DNA of 64,000 bases from Thraustochytrium sp. TN22 (GCA_013306675.1 JABLUY010000039.1:62001-126000); one strand, 5' to 3'; shown: positions 20,172 to 30,170, counted from the first letter of the stretch. Translations and numbers: made by a program. Notes: generated by a model from the letters alone, not told the origin.

Positions 20172-22361
20172 ATGTCGCTGCTTGACCTTTCGTCCTGGGA
20201 GGTGCACCTGCAGCACGAGAATGTCGGGCTCTTCCTCGACTGGCTCAACACGGACGCCGCAGTCGCAGAGAATCTGCGTGGGATGGTGCGCCAGACTCTC
20301 GGCAAGCTGTGCGGCATTGCTCAATTCCAAGGCAAGGATGAGGATGTTGCACTGGCCACAGAGCTCCTGGATCGGGTCTGCGCCGCGCAGAGCAAGAGCG
20401 TGTGGGAGTGGTTCGGCTCGGCGTCCCTTGGCGAGGTGTGGAACTACGGGCGGGAGCGCCAAGGCACGACCGCGACGGCGGAGGAATCCCTCGGGGGCAC
20501 GAGCAAGCGGCGCAGGGTCTCTTCGCAGAGTTCATCGTCCTCCTCCTCGTCGGGCGCCTCGTCGGCGCTGTCGCGGGGCGTTGGGACGCGGCACACGACC
20601 TCCTTCCCTGCCTACTTCGTCCCCACGGAGTGCGAAGAATGGCAGCTGGACGAGAACCAGGATCTCCTGCGCGTCTTCGATTTCAAGACCTACAATCAAG
20701 GGCCGCAATTCGAACCGATTCACTTTGGCGGCCGCGGGCGCAAGTCTGCGGTGGCCAAGTGGGGCTTGGATGTGGTGAAGAACGTGGCCCGATACGGCAT
20801 CAACTTCGTGGCGTGGAAGCTCAACGAGAACGTGGACGCGATGGATGCCGATAAGGACGTGAAGATCGTCCTGGGCGGGGGCGTGGAGACTCAGCGCCGC
20901 ATCGACATGCAGATCATGGCTGCTGACAACGACTCGCGCCAGATCCTGTATGAGCGCATCAAGGCCGAGAGCAAGGAGATCAAGCGGCTGGAGAAGCTCA
21001 TCGCGCAGCGTGAAGAGGAGTACGCGGCGCTGGATGGGCGCAAGCGAGGCGCCGTCGATAATGCCGAGCTCGATCTGAGGAGGGAGTTAGATCATTTACG
21101 TGCTACACTACAAGGCCCCACTGCCTCACGTGAGGGACTGGCCCGCGATCTCCGCGAGCTGATCCGGCGGCAGACCGCGGCGGTGCTGGAGTGCAAGACG
21201 CTGGAGACGATGAGCGACGACGTCAAGGCCTGTGTGGACGAGATCAAGGACCTCACGGAGCAGCTGTGCGGAGCACGCCAGCAACCTGGCCGCGCTGCTG
21301 CGGGCCGCAGCGACACCGATCGGGTGATCGACCTCGGCATGACATCGGCGCCACTCGCGCAGCTGTGCATGTACATGGTCGGCTTCAACACCTGCTACGG
21401 CGTGCTCACAGACGGCACCGTGACGTACTTTGCGCGGCGTGACACAAACAAGCCGCGTGCAATCCAGCTGACCGCTCCGTTCTACACGGAGCCGGGTGAG
21501 GAGCGCGCCAACCCGCACGGGTGGACGCTGGGGCAGGCGTGGCTCGCCTTCAGCGCCCACAGCTTCTCGAATTTTGACGCTGGGCGCGACTTGACGCCGG
21601 ACTACGAGTGGCTCAAGGACGACGTCACGGGTCCCCTCGTGATGCATCGGATGCAGGGACAGAACACCGTCTTCTCGGGTACAGACACCAGGCGCGGGAG
21701 CAGCCAAAGGAGCAGCCAAGGCTCCTCGCGGGCGACGCTGCTGCTGGGCACGGGCGACACCAACACATGGACCGTGGACTTGGGGCCCTTTTGCATGCGC
21801 GACGGCATGCGTCGGGTCCTGCAGGGGCAGGGCGTGGGCTATCCCAACATCAGGGTCGCCGACAAGCGCTGCTTCCTCAAGGCCATCTACCCGAGCGCCA
21901 GCGAGGCCGAGAGTCTGCGCAAGGAGGCCGCTGTCTACGAGGCCTTGCACGCCCTGCAGGGCGTCGCCATCCCGCGCGTGGTCTTCTATGGCAAGAGCGA
22001 GGCACTGCAGCTCTTGGGACTCTGCACAGAGCAGGTGGGTCGCGCGGTCGTGAACCTCAAGGCCTCGCAGTACGCTCGTCTCGGAGGCCGCGACACCCTG
22101 CTGCCGCGGGCCCTTGCCGCACTGCGCGAGATCCACAACGCCGGTTACCTGCACGGCGACGTGGCGCTACGCAACGTCGTTGTGAGCCGCCGCACGGGCG
22201 AGGTCCGCTTCGTCGACCTGGAGCGCGCCCATGAGGCGACCAACGACAAAGCGAAGGAGAAGGAGGTCAGCAAGCTGGAGAGGGCCTTTGACTCCTTTGT
22301 CCCGCTCAACGACAACGCCCGTGAGGAGAAGCCTGAGCCTTTCAACCTCGTCTTTGGATGA
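20172..22361 (+). CDS. Nuclease-like plus protein-kinase-like protein (Crinkler/FunK1-type)
   Basis: The product has 729 residues from ATG 20172. The coding look extends perhaps 40 codons further up, so the N-terminus is uncertain. After an N-terminal helical region and a Ser-rich nuclear-signal-like stretch (SKRRRVSSQ), residues about 250-370 form a coiled coil. At about 390-430 comes QLCMYMVGFNTCYGVLTDG followed by TVTYFARRDTNK. This recalls the final strand block of restriction-endonuclease-like domains (YGVLT..W/YF.RR) that precede kinases in fungal FunK1 and oomycete Crinkler-related proteins. The kinase follows: FLKAI gives the ATP-binding Lys (about 570), then the helix C Glu in RKEAAVYEAL, catalytic loop YLHGDVALRNVV (about 660) and metal-binding DLE in RFVDLERAHE. 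The HRD Arg is Gly and DFG is DLE, as in those kinases, so it may be active. No PD-(D/E)xK core could be confirmed. Confidence 0.7.
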   Translation: MSLLDLSSWEVHLQHENVGLFLDWLNTDAAVAENLRGMVRQTLGKLCGIAQFQGKDEDVALATELLDRVCAAQSKSVWEWFGSASLGEVWNYGRERQGTTATAEESLGGTSKRRRVSSQSSSSSSSSGASSALSRGVGTRHTTSFPAYFVPTECEEWQLDENQDLLRVFDFKTYNQGPQFEPIHFGGRGRKSAVAKWGLDVVKNVARYGINFVAWKLNENVDAMDADKDVKIVLGGGVETQRRIDMQIMAADNDSRQILYERIKAESKEIKRLEKLIAQREEEYAALDGRKRGAVDNAELDLRRELDHLRATLQGPTASREGLARDLRELIRRQTAAVLECKTLETMSDDVKACVDEIKDLTEQLCGARQQPGRAAAGRSDTDRVIDLGMTSAPLAQLCMYMVGFNTCYGVLTDGTVTYFARRDTNKPRAIQLTAPFYTEPGEERANPHGWTLGQAWLAFSAHSFSNFDAGRDLTPDYEWLKDDVTGPLVMHRMQGQNTVFSGTDTRRGSSQRSSQGSSRATLLLGTGDTNTWTVDLGPFCMRDGMRRVLQGQGVGYPNIRVADKRCFLKAIYPSASEAESLRKEAAVYEALHALQGVAIPRVVFYGKSEALQLLGLCTEQVGRAVVNLKASQYARLGGRDTLLPRALAALREIHNAGYLHGDVALRNVVVSRRTGEVRFVDLERAHEATNDKAKEKEVSKLERAFDSFVPLNDNAREEKPEPFNLVFG

Positions 22362-23341
22362 GTCGAGGACAGCTCGCCCGAGCGGCTGCCTGTCAATTGA
22401 TTGGTACACATGCAAAACAGATTACAGTTTTATCGCAGTTTGCTAGCTCTGAGAGACGCCTGGAGCCCCCCTCCTCGCCGGGCAGCGCCTCGCTAAAAAG
22501 GCGCGCATGGGCACCCTACCAGGGGAGACACATGTGCGACGTCTTCTCATGTGCAGCGTGGCCGCGAAGGCCACCTGGAGGCCGGAAGCGGACAGGCCTT
22601 CCTAGGTTGCCGCCTGCCTCCACGGCGCCGCCCAGGACGTCGCCGAGCAGCTCGTTCACGCACGCCGCCGCCGCCGCGCTGCTCACGACGATGTGCTCGC
22701 TACGTTGGCGCTCAAGCAGACAGGCAGACTGCGCGATGATCAGGCACATGTCGTGTTGGAGATCGCGGGTACCCGCTCGACTTGGTCCTCCCTTTGCCGC
22801 GCCGAGGCCTGGCGATGCGACCGCACGAGTTCAACTTGGCAACCACCTCGCCCTCTTGCGAGCCTTGCCGGTGCTTTAATCTGAACCAGCGGCCACCGCG
22901 CCGGGTTCCTCGGCGATGCGCTCCTTCCCAAACTTTGCCAGTGAAGCCGGCCTCCTGAGTCCTGAGAGACCCGTTCTCACACCGTTCTCCGACCGTCCAG
23001 CCAGACGCAACCGGGTCGCGAGTATTTCTCCTGCGTGACGGTCGGCGGGCCGCAACCCAGCCTGCACCAGTGCATCGCAACGCACCCTGCCGTCCGGCCA
23101 CCATGGCCGCAGGCCGACTTCTCCGCCGGTTCTCCAAGTTGAGTCACGACCCAGACTTCGACGAGAACTCCGGATCTTAGAGCCCCTGGACGTAGCGGAA
23201 CCGCCCTGCCAACGCTGGAGAGTATTTCAACCCCGAGCCACTGGCACTGGCAGGGGCCGGCTCCGGGGTCCATCCGCACCCGCGCACGCGCGCACGCGGC
23301 AGCCGCCCCGTTCCCGTCTTCGTGGCCCTGCGTGGCCTTTC
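22362..23341. other. 1-kb intergenic region
   Basis: Short frames on both strands have no domain or consistent codon bias. I see nothing beyond GC-rich flank. It ends at the start of the TIR-like/TPR gene and so should include its promoter. Confidence 0.5.
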
Positions 23342-26300
23342 ATGGCTCGCCATGGCCCTTCAAGAACTGGGTCCTCGCGCCGGGCCCACGCCCCGCCGCC
23401 CGCGCCGCAAGCTGCACCAGACCTGCAAGGCGATCAGCAGCACGCAAGCAAGGGGAGCGGGGGCGGCAGCATGCGGCGCAGCGTGCGAAAGAGCCTCGGC
23501 CGCCTCGCGCGGCGTGCCATCGGCGCGACCGGCACCGTGGCGCGGCGCGCGTCCAGGCACTCGGCCGAGGCGACCCCGCAGACCGAGCAGGAGCAGCAGC
23601 AGCAGCAGCCCGAGGAGGAGCAGCAGCAGCAGTCAGAGCTTGAGCAGCAGCGCGAGGAGGAGCAGAAGAAGGCCGGCGAGGCGCCTGGCGGCGATGACCC
23701 GGCCGACGAGAAAGCCGTGGTGAGCGCCTCGGACGTGCTCGACATCACGGGCAAGAAGAGCGAGGAGGTCGCGCGCGGCTCGGCGCGCCGCGTGGGCCAG
23801 GACGAGGACAACCTGAGCAACAATATCGTATGGTACCGCGGAGTCAGCGTCGCCGCGCTGCAGACCATTTGGCAAGACATCCTCATCGGGGAACGCGCGC
23901 CGGGCGTCCAACTCTACGTGCTCACGGAGAACGTCGACGCCACCGACAACACGGGAAACAAGACGGGCACTGTTAAAGCTGGCTGCACCGCCGCGCTCTT
24001 GCGAGCCCGCGCCCGCGCCGATGGCAAGCTCATCGGCAAGGTCCCCAGGGTCGACGGCAAACTCCTCTTCTTCCCTCACCAAGCCACGCCCAAGGACAGG
24101 GTCGACTGGACCATCGAGGACGTCTGCGAGTACCTCGTGCTCCCCGAAACCCTTCGCGAGAGCCGCTTTTATCTGGAGGTCCTGCTCGATGAAGCCGACG
24201 ACCTCGTCGGCGAGCCCTTCAAGGGCGCCTTCGTCAGCCAAGCGCGCAAGTGCCGCTTTGGCGAACTCCTCCAAGCCATCGTCGCGCACTACACCGACCA
24301 GGGCAGGGACCTTCGCACCACTTTCGTTTGGCTCGATATCTTCTGCGCCAACCAGCCCAAGCTCGCCAACAAGGACACAGACCTCTCGCGCGAAATCTGT
24401 GAGCAGCGCGACGACCTCCTCACGCACGGCCTTCACGCCGCCATCGAGCGCTTCGACGAACGCCTCATCTTCTTCGACAAGTGGGACAACCCCTCGCCCC
24501 TCACGCGCATGTGGTGCGTCTGGGAGATCTACGGCGCCGTCAACTGCGGCAAGGTCCTCGAGCTCATCTTCGCGCCGGGCCAGGACCAACGCTTCATCCA
24601 GCTCATGGAGGACGAGACGCCCGAAGCCATCACCATGGCGCTCTCCAAATTCGACCTCGCCAAGGCGGGCTGCAACGGCGACGCCGATCGCAAGATGATC
24701 ACGGACGCCGTCCACGCCCTGCCCGGCGGCTTCCACCACCTCAACTGCGTCGTGCTCGAGCAGCTGCGCTTCTGGCTCGCACAAACCGCGCGGCGCATCG
24801 TGGCCTCTCGCGTTAAAAGTGATGGAAAGACGCTAGAGGTGGCAAACCTCATGCACAGCGTCGCCTGGCTGCTGCAAAACCAAGGTCTCTATGAGGACGC
24901 CCTCGACCTCCACCGGCAGTCGCTCAAGATCAAGTTGACCAAGAAAAAACCCAGCCACCCGAACTTGCTGGCGGCGAAGCACAACATCGCCACTGTGCTG
25001 CATGACATGGGCCAGTACAAGGCGGCGCTGTCGCAGTACCAGGAGGTGCTGGAGCAACAAGTGGAGCAGCTCGGGCCGACGGACCGTGACGTGCTGAACA
25101 CGAAGCATAACATCGCCAATGTGCTGCGGGACATGGGCCAGTACAAGGCGGCGGCGGCGCAGTTCAACGAGGTGCTGGAGCAACAAGTGGTGCAGCTCGG
25201 GCCGACGCACCCTTACGTGCTGACGACGAAGCACAACATCGCCCAAGTGCTGCAGGCCATGGGCCAGTACGAGGCGGCGCAGGCGCAGCTCAACGAGGTG
25301 CTGGAGCAACTAGTGGAGCAGCTCGGGCCGACGCACCCTCACGTGCTGATTACGAAGCGCAACATCGCCGACCTGCTGCGGGACATGGGCCAGTACGAGG
25401 CGGCGCTGGCGCAGCTCAACGAGGTGCTGGAGCAAAAAGTGGAGCAGCTTGGGCCGACGCACCCGTGCGTGATGACTACGAAGCACAGCATCGCCCTAGT
25501 GCTGCAGGACATGGGCCAGTACGAGGCGGCGGTGGCGCAGTTCAACGAGGTGCTGGAGCAACAAGTGGAGCAGCTCGGGCCGACGCACCCTTACGTGCTG
25601 ACGACGAAGCACAACATCGCCCAAGTGCTGCAGGCCATGGGCCAGTACGAGGCGGCGCTGGCGCAGTTCAACGAGGTGCTGGAGCAACGCGTGGAGCAGC
25701 TCGGGCCGACGCACCCGTCCGTGCTGACGACGAAGCACAACATCGCCGGCGTGGTGCAGGCCATGGGCCAGTACGAGGCGGCGCTGGCGCAGTTCAACGA
25801 GGTGCTGGAGCAAAGCGTGGAGCAGCTCGGGCCGACGCACCCTGACGTGCTGACGACGAAGCACAGCATCGCCCAAGTGCTGCAAAACATGGGCCAGTAC
25901 GAGGCGGCGCTGGCGCAGTTCAAGGAGGTGCTCAAGGGATTTGTGGAACAGCTCGGACCGAACCATGAGTACGTCGCGGAAGCGAGCTACAACATCGCGC
26001 TGACTCTCTGCGACCTCGCCCGCTTTGGAGAGGCGCTCCCGTTCGCGGCGAGTGCCCTTGAGATCCTCACGGGAACCTTCGGCGCATACGCGGAGCACCC
26101 GCAAGTTGGCTTCGCGTACCTTGCCCAGGGGCGGGCGTTGCTGGGTCTCGGTCGCTATGGAGATGCTGTTGCGTCGTTGCAGCGTTCGCTGGCCATCCGT
26201 GAGGCGTGTTTGGGTTCGGACCACCCAGCTACGGCCGCCTCGCAGTACTACGTCGCTGAGGCGACTCACGATGTGTCGCTCGCGGCGCTGGCGCTGGCGA

Positions 26301-26422
26301 CGCGTCGGTCCAAGCTGGGCGCGGCGCACCCGCTGACGAAGGCGTCGTCTTTGCAAGTGGAATCCCTCCACGAGGGCGTCAAGACTCGCGTCTGCTCGAG
26401 CGGCGCCCTCAAGGCGCACTAG
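23342..26422 (+). CDS. TIR-like domain plus kinesin-light-chain-type TPR protein (NLR-like)
   Basis: The product has 1026 residues from ATG 23342 (CGCCATGG follows four codons on). An alternative start at 23471 would remove 43 residues. Residues about 45-130 are basic and then Gln/Glu-rich. Residues about 160-430 form a TIR-like domain: FYLEVLLDEADDLVGEP, then TTFVWLDIFCANQPKL (about 328) and LTRMWCVWEIYGAV (about 390). The W-C-x-x-E in the last block matches the TIR motif carrying the NADase Glu. From about 499 to 1010 there are about 12 TPR units of 42 residues (LGPTHPYVLTTKHNIAQVL, MGQYEAALAQFNEVLEQ), of the kind in kinesin light chain and NB-ARC-TPR proteins. No NTPase is present. It is presumably a cytosolic sensor or signalling protein whose repeats bind a partner and whose head acts on nucleotides. 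Several 126-bp repeats are almost identical, so unit number may vary. Confidence 0.85.
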   Translation: MARHGPSRTGSSRRAHAPPPAPQAAPDLQGDQQHASKGSGGGSMRRSVRKSLGRLARRAIGATGTVARRASRHSAEATPQTEQEQQQQQPEEEQQQQSELEQQREEEQKKAGEAPGGDDPADEKAVVSASDVLDITGKKSEEVARGSARRVGQDEDNLSNNIVWYRGVSVAALQTIWQDILIGERAPGVQLYVLTENVDATDNTGNKTGTVKAGCTAALLRARARADGKLIGKVPRVDGKLLFFPHQATPKDRVDWTIEDVCEYLVLPETLRESRFYLEVLLDEADDLVGEPFKGAFVSQARKCRFGELLQAIVAHYTDQGRDLRTTFVWLDIFCANQPKLANKDTDLSREICEQRDDLLTHGLHAAIERFDERLIFFDKWDNPSPLTRMWCVWEIYGAVNCGKVLELIFAPGQDQRFIQLMEDETPEAITMALSKFDLAKAGCNGDADRKMITDAVHALPGGFHHLNCVVLEQLRFWLAQTARRIVASRVKSDGKTLEVANLMHSVAWLLQNQGLYEDALDLHRQSLKIKLTKKKPSHPNLLAAKHNIATVLHDMGQYKAALSQYQEVLEQQVEQLGPTDRDVLNTKHNIANVLRDMGQYKAAAAQFNEVLEQQVVQLGPTHPYVLTTKHNIAQVLQAMGQYEAAQAQLNEVLEQLVEQLGPTHPHVLITKRNIADLLRDMGQYEAALAQLNEVLEQKVEQLGPTHPCVMTTKHSIALVLQDMGQYEAAVAQFNEVLEQQVEQLGPTHPYVLTTKHNIAQVLQAMGQYEAALAQFNEVLEQRVEQLGPTHPSVLTTKHNIAGVVQAMGQYEAALAQFNEVLEQSVEQLGPTHPDVLTTKHSIAQVLQNMGQYEAALAQFKEVLKGFVEQLGPNHEYVAEASYNIALTLCDLARFGEALPFAASALEILTGTFGAYAEHPQVGFAYLAQGRALLGLGRYGDAVASLQRSLAIREACLGSDHPATAASQYYVAEATHDVSLAALALATRRSKLGAAHPLTKASSLQVESLHEGVKTRVCSSGALKAH

Positions 26423-26933
26423 TGCTGCTGTGCGGCGTCTACTTTTTCTACGCTTGCTACGCGATGAGCAGCTCGGAGTCCTACCGCGTGATGCTCGACC
26501 AGTTAGCATGATACTTCAACAACTTTTTGGAATCGTGGATGCGGATGCGGATGTTGTCTCCTGAGTTGACTACATTGCACACGTTAAATTTTTGCTGCGG
26601 CCAGAGCGTACTCCAGGCGGCCGGAGGAAGCCGAATAGAGCATGACATTGGTGAGTCCCACCGTGAAGGGCTTCTTACGGTCGATCTTGAAGGCGCGAGG
26701 AGTGCGAGGGTCCCACGTGCTTCGCGCGGCCTCGATCTTCTGGGCGCTTCTTGGACAGCCTAGCATCTGCCATGACCGTGAGCGGCTTCACTCCGCACCC
26801 TGTCCTTGTAGCTGGTGGATGACTTGGAGAACGCGCACGTCCCGCATCATCTCGTAGCCCAGAAGCTGTGCCTCGGCGCTCTCCAGGGCTCTCTCCGGGT
26901 GACCCTCCATTTTCTACTCTTTACTGCTCAGTA
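26423..26933. other. Intergenic region between two convergent genes, with small coding-like frames on the minus strand
   Basis: Two short minus-strand frames look better than noise: 26910-26788 (40 residues, containing ALESAEAQLLGYEMMRDVRV) and 26766-26584 (60 residues, containing RAFKIDRKKPFTVGLTNVML). They could be remnants or exons of one small gene, but I found no convincing junction and recognise no family. Confidence 0.3.
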
Positions 26934-29546
26934 CTACTCAAGGGTCACCAGGGTCCTCATCATGGCTTTGTCCGCGCGAGGCGATGGCAGACGTAGCCTA
27001 TCCAGCACGCTCGGCATCCACCTGTTGTTGGGAAATCTGTCGAACGCCGCCTTGACAGCCGACTTGGCGCCAAACCTCCTAAGCGTCGCCCTCGCGGTGC
27101 TGCTCTGCGACGCCGCATTGTCAATGAGGTGACAGCCAGCCTGCTGGACTTCCTCGTCATCCACGTGCAAGCGCATGCTCTCGATGACGTCCGGCAGCAC
27201 GTAGAGGTCCTGTACAATGATCAACATGTTGCGGACGTCGCAAGTGAAGTTGCGCAAGGCGCCTAGGACGGATGCCACCACCGCTGCCGAGGCCATGTGT
27301 TTGTGCAGCGCCGCAGCGAGGGGGGCGCCGGCTTCATCGTGTTGGACGAGCTGCACGGCGTTTCTCGGCACGGCCGCCAGATTCTGCAACACGCCGGCGG
27401 CGGTCGTCTGCAGCACTTCATGCTCCGGGTGCCGTCGCATCGCAGCCAACACGACGGGGCCGGCCTCGATCTGAAAGGTCAGATGCGCTGCGATGTCATC
27501 GTCAATGGAGAAGTTCCAGAGGCCATCGCAACCCTTGACCTGCACCTCGGCATTACCCGCGTGTGCGCGCATCGTCGCGAGAATGGCCTCACACACCTGC
27601 AGACTTCGGGCAAGTAGCACAACGTTCTTGTGGCTGTCGAACGTGAACGGGGTCATGACCGCGCACGTTGCGCACACCAGGCGCGGGTCGTCGTTATGTG
27701 TGCGCATGAGCTCTAGCACCGTGGCCCCAAGCATGTGATGCTGGACCGCCGCTTCGCGAAACGAAGACCCTCCAGGACCCGTCAGGACGAATCGAAGCGC
27801 CCACACGGTCGCCGCTAGCACTTCAACACGCGTGTCCGTCTCCAGGATACGCCGCAGGGACGAGAGTACGCCACGCGACAACGCTGACAGGCGCAGCGAG
27901 TCGTGCCCAGCCACCGCCCCATCGACGTCCCGCTCGCGCTCGCTCTCGCAGATCTCTCGCAGCGCTTGGAGCGTCCGCAAGCGATCGCCCGCGTCTTCCT
28001 CGAGATCCCGCACGAGGCCGATAATCGTGCTCCGGTCAGGCGGCGCCGCGGCCTGCGCCTCGCCGCGACGCCACCTCCAGAACACCAGCGAGCTGGCCAG
28101 CCCGCGCAGCACGCTCGCGGACCGCCGGCTGCTGCCGCTGTCCACAAAGCGCTGCAGCGCCTCCAACGCGCGCGGTCGCTCCTCCGGCTCGTGCTCCCAG
28201 CAGGCCTCGATCAGCCGCAGCACCCAGCCTGCAATGCCCTGGCCGTCCGGAGCAAGCGCAGGGCGTTCGCCCTGCAGGACACGCGACGCATCGAAGTCGC
28301 CGGCGAACGGCGTCTCTTGGTGATACACTTGCCACGCCACGACCCCGAACGAGTACATGTCCGCGCACGAGCTCCACAGCGCGGGCGCCTGCAGGACTTC
28401 AGGTGCCAGGTACCGCTGATCGGCCGCGGTCGCGTCTGCGTCCAGGAGGCCAAAGCCCGACAGCTTCACCAGGCCCCGGTCGCGGCTCACGAGCACCTTG
28501 TCGGGCTGCAGCTGCCCATGCATGGCGCCCTGCTCGTGCAAGTACACCAGCCCCCTCGCCACCCCGCGCATGATCGCGTCTCTGTCATCGAGCGAGAGTG
28601 CCTGGATCGCCTGGGTCTCGTCGCGGCCTGCGCTAACGTCCTCGTCCAGGAGCTCCTGCAGCGAGATGTCGCCCCGCTCCATGACGATCGCGAAGGAGTC
28701 GGACACCATGCAGCTCCCAAGGAGGCAGGCCAGGTTGGCGTGCTCGAGCCCGCGCTGCCGCTCAACCTGCTGCTCCGCCATGGCTTCCTGCTCGGCGAGC
28801 GCCGCTGCGACGCTCACAGCCACCTCTGTCTCCTCTTCTTGCCGCAGCACGGCCGCCAGGACCTCCCCAAACCTGCCTTTGCCGAGGACGACGCGCGGCT
28901 CGTGCAGCGTCACCTGCTCGCTCTGCAGCGAGACTGCCTCCGCGATGCGCGCATGGCGCAGGCCCACGAGCGCCTCGCCCTGCGGCTCCCCGCCTGCGGC
29001 CGCGACGAGCTCGGCCTCGTCCAGGCCGTCCAGCGCTGCAGCCGCGCCCTGCGCGCGCAACTCGCGCACGGACTCGGCCAGTTCACTCCTCGCGTCCGCG
29101 GCATCCTCTGCGTCCTGGCGGGCCTCCTCCGCCGGGTCGATGCTGCCGTCGCCGAGCCTCACGTCCACCCGCGCGAGCCGCGCCGCGTCGCGCACGCACT
29201 GCTCTGCGGCGACGAGCGCGTTGCGTTCCTCCTTGGCGGCGACCAGCTGCAGCGCCCTCGCGGCCGGGCCCTGCGCCCTCGGCCGCACGAGCTGCAGCAC
29301 CTTCCTCGCGAGCGCCTCCACGCGCCACGCCGCCGCCGCCGCGCCCGAGTTCCTCGCGCCCGCGCCGTCGCCGCCGCCCTTCTTGCGCGCCTCCAGCGCG
29401 CTCGCGAGCTCCTCCAGCGCGTCGCCCACGCGCGCGCCCCTCCGCCGCCACCCGCGCGCGCCGCGCGCCGCCGCCGCGGCCAGCCGGGCGGCCTGCGCGG
29501 CGCCCTGCGCGGCGGCCTGCGCCTGCTCCTCGCCCGCGCGCGCCAT
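26934..29546 (-). CDS. Pseudokinase-armadillo repeat protein 1
   Basis: The product has 870 residues from ATG 29546. The frame is open up to 29822, but that extension runs into a tandem repeat. Residues 1-200 are Ala/Arg-rich helices. A protein kinase fold spans about 210-490: glycine loop LGKGRFGEVLAAV (about 215), helix C, hinge IVMERGDISLQELL, AMHGQLQPDKVLV (about 339), KLSGFGLLD (about 362), YLAPEVLQAP and DMYSFGVVAWQVY. Three catalytic residues are missing: VAVK is VAVS, HRD is HGQ and DFG is GFG. It is therefore a pseudokinase, probably a binding or allosteric module. The C-terminal half (about 520-860) is armadillo repeats of the type ILATMRAHAGNAEVQVKGC. The adjacent gene is a paralogue with the same order. 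In this layout the repeats could sense a partner and the pseudokinase relay the signal; that role is inferred. Confidence 0.88.
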   Translation of the reverse strand: MARAGEEQAQAAAQGAAQAARLAAAAARGARGWRRRGARVGDALEELASALEARKKGGGDGAGARNSGAAAAAWRVEALARKVLQLVRPRAQGPAARALQLVAAKEERNALVAAEQCVRDAARLARVDVRLGDGSIDPAEEARQDAEDAADARSELAESVRELRAQGAAAALDGLDEAELVAAAGGEPQGEALVGLRHARIAEAVSLQSEQVTLHEPRVVLGKGRFGEVLAAVLRQEEETEVAVSVAAALAEQEAMAEQQVERQRGLEHANLACLLGSCMVSDSFAIVMERGDISLQELLDEDVSAGRDETQAIQALSLDDRDAIMRGVARGLVYLHEQGAMHGQLQPDKVLVSRDRGLVKLSGFGLLDADATAADQRYLAPEVLQAPALWSSCADMYSFGVVAWQVYHQETPFAGDFDASRVLQGERPALAPDGQGIAGWVLRLIEACWEHEPEERPRALEALQRFVDSGSSRRSASVLRGLASSLVFWRWRRGEAQAAAPPDRSTIIGLVRDLEEDAGDRLRTLQALREICESERERDVDGAVAGHDSLRLSALSRGVLSSLRRILETDTRVEVLAATVWALRFVLTGPGGSSFREAAVQHHMLGATVLELMRTHNDDPRLVCATCAVMTPFTFDSHKNVVLLARSLQVCEAILATMRAHAGNAEVQVKGCDGLWNFSIDDDIAAHLTFQIEAGPVVLAAMRRHPEHEVLQTTAAGVLQNLAAVPRNAVQLVQHDEAGAPLAAALHKHMASAAVVASVLGALRNFTCDVRNMLIIVQDLYVLPDVIESMRLHVDDEEVQQAGCHLIDNAASQSSTARATLRRFGAKSAVKAAFDRFPNNRWMPSVLDRLRLPSPRADKAMMRTLVTLE

Positions 29547-29680
29547 GCCGCCCTGCCTCGCGCGCCGCTGCGCCGCGCTGCCGCCCTCGTTGCGCTTTTG
29601 CAGCGCCGCGACCTCGAGCGCGTGCCGCTCTCCGACGTCGACTTCCACTCCGACTCCGACTCCGACTCCGACTTCGACTC

Positions 29681-29720
<40 letters not shown>

Positions 29721-29760
29721 CGGGCCCGGGCTCCTTCGCTGCGCAGGCGGCCCGCGGCCG

Positions 29761-30170
29761 GTCGTGACGACGAGATGTGCTGCGCAGGGGCGCGACCTCG
29801 AGCGCGTGCCGCTCCAGGGCAATCAATCACCTGCTCTTCGCCATCGATGCGGACTCGGACTTCGGGCTCGGCCGCCTTCACCCTTATCACGACCGCCTTC
29901 ATCTACTCACTGCGAGATAAAGGCAGACCGCGCTCGGTCGTGATGATGAGATGTGCTGCGCAGGGGCGCGACCTCGAGCGCGTGCCGCTCCAGGGCAATC
30001 AATCACCTGCTCTTCGCCATCGATGCGGACTCGGACTTCGGGCTCGGCCGCCTTCACCCTTATCACGACCGCCTTCACCTACTCACTGCGAGATAAAGGC
30101 AGACCGCGGTCGGTCGTGATGATGAGCTCTGCTGCGCAGGGGCGCGACCGCGAACGCATGCCGCTCGAGG
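29761..30170. repeat. 176-bp tandem repeat, two full copies and a partial third
   Basis: Units start with GTCGTGA at 29761, 29937 and 30113, a spacing of exactly 176 each time. The third copy ends after about 58 nt. Copies 1 and 2 are almost identical, including GGGCAATCAATCACCTGCTC and GCGAGATAAAGGCAGACCGC. A 23-nt piece of the unit (GCGACCTCGAGCGCGTGCCG plus CTC) also occurs near 29608, just upstream of the proposed pseudokinase 1 start. The array thus appears to have grown from the gene's own 5' region. Confidence 0.9.

Noticed and set aside
24838-26390. CRISPR-like regularly spaced repeats
   Set aside because: The 126-bp periodicity is the in-frame TPR unit and has no spacer structure. 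The organism is eukaryotic.
23342-26422. Possible NTPase (NB-ARC or NACHT) between the TIR-like and TPR parts
   Set aside because: No P-loop G-x-x-x-x-G-K-[S/T] or Walker B was found between residues 150 and 500.
27903-30119. Plus-strand open frame of 738 codons
   Set aside because: Antisense to pseudokinase-ARM gene 1 and then running through the 176-bp repeats. No domain.
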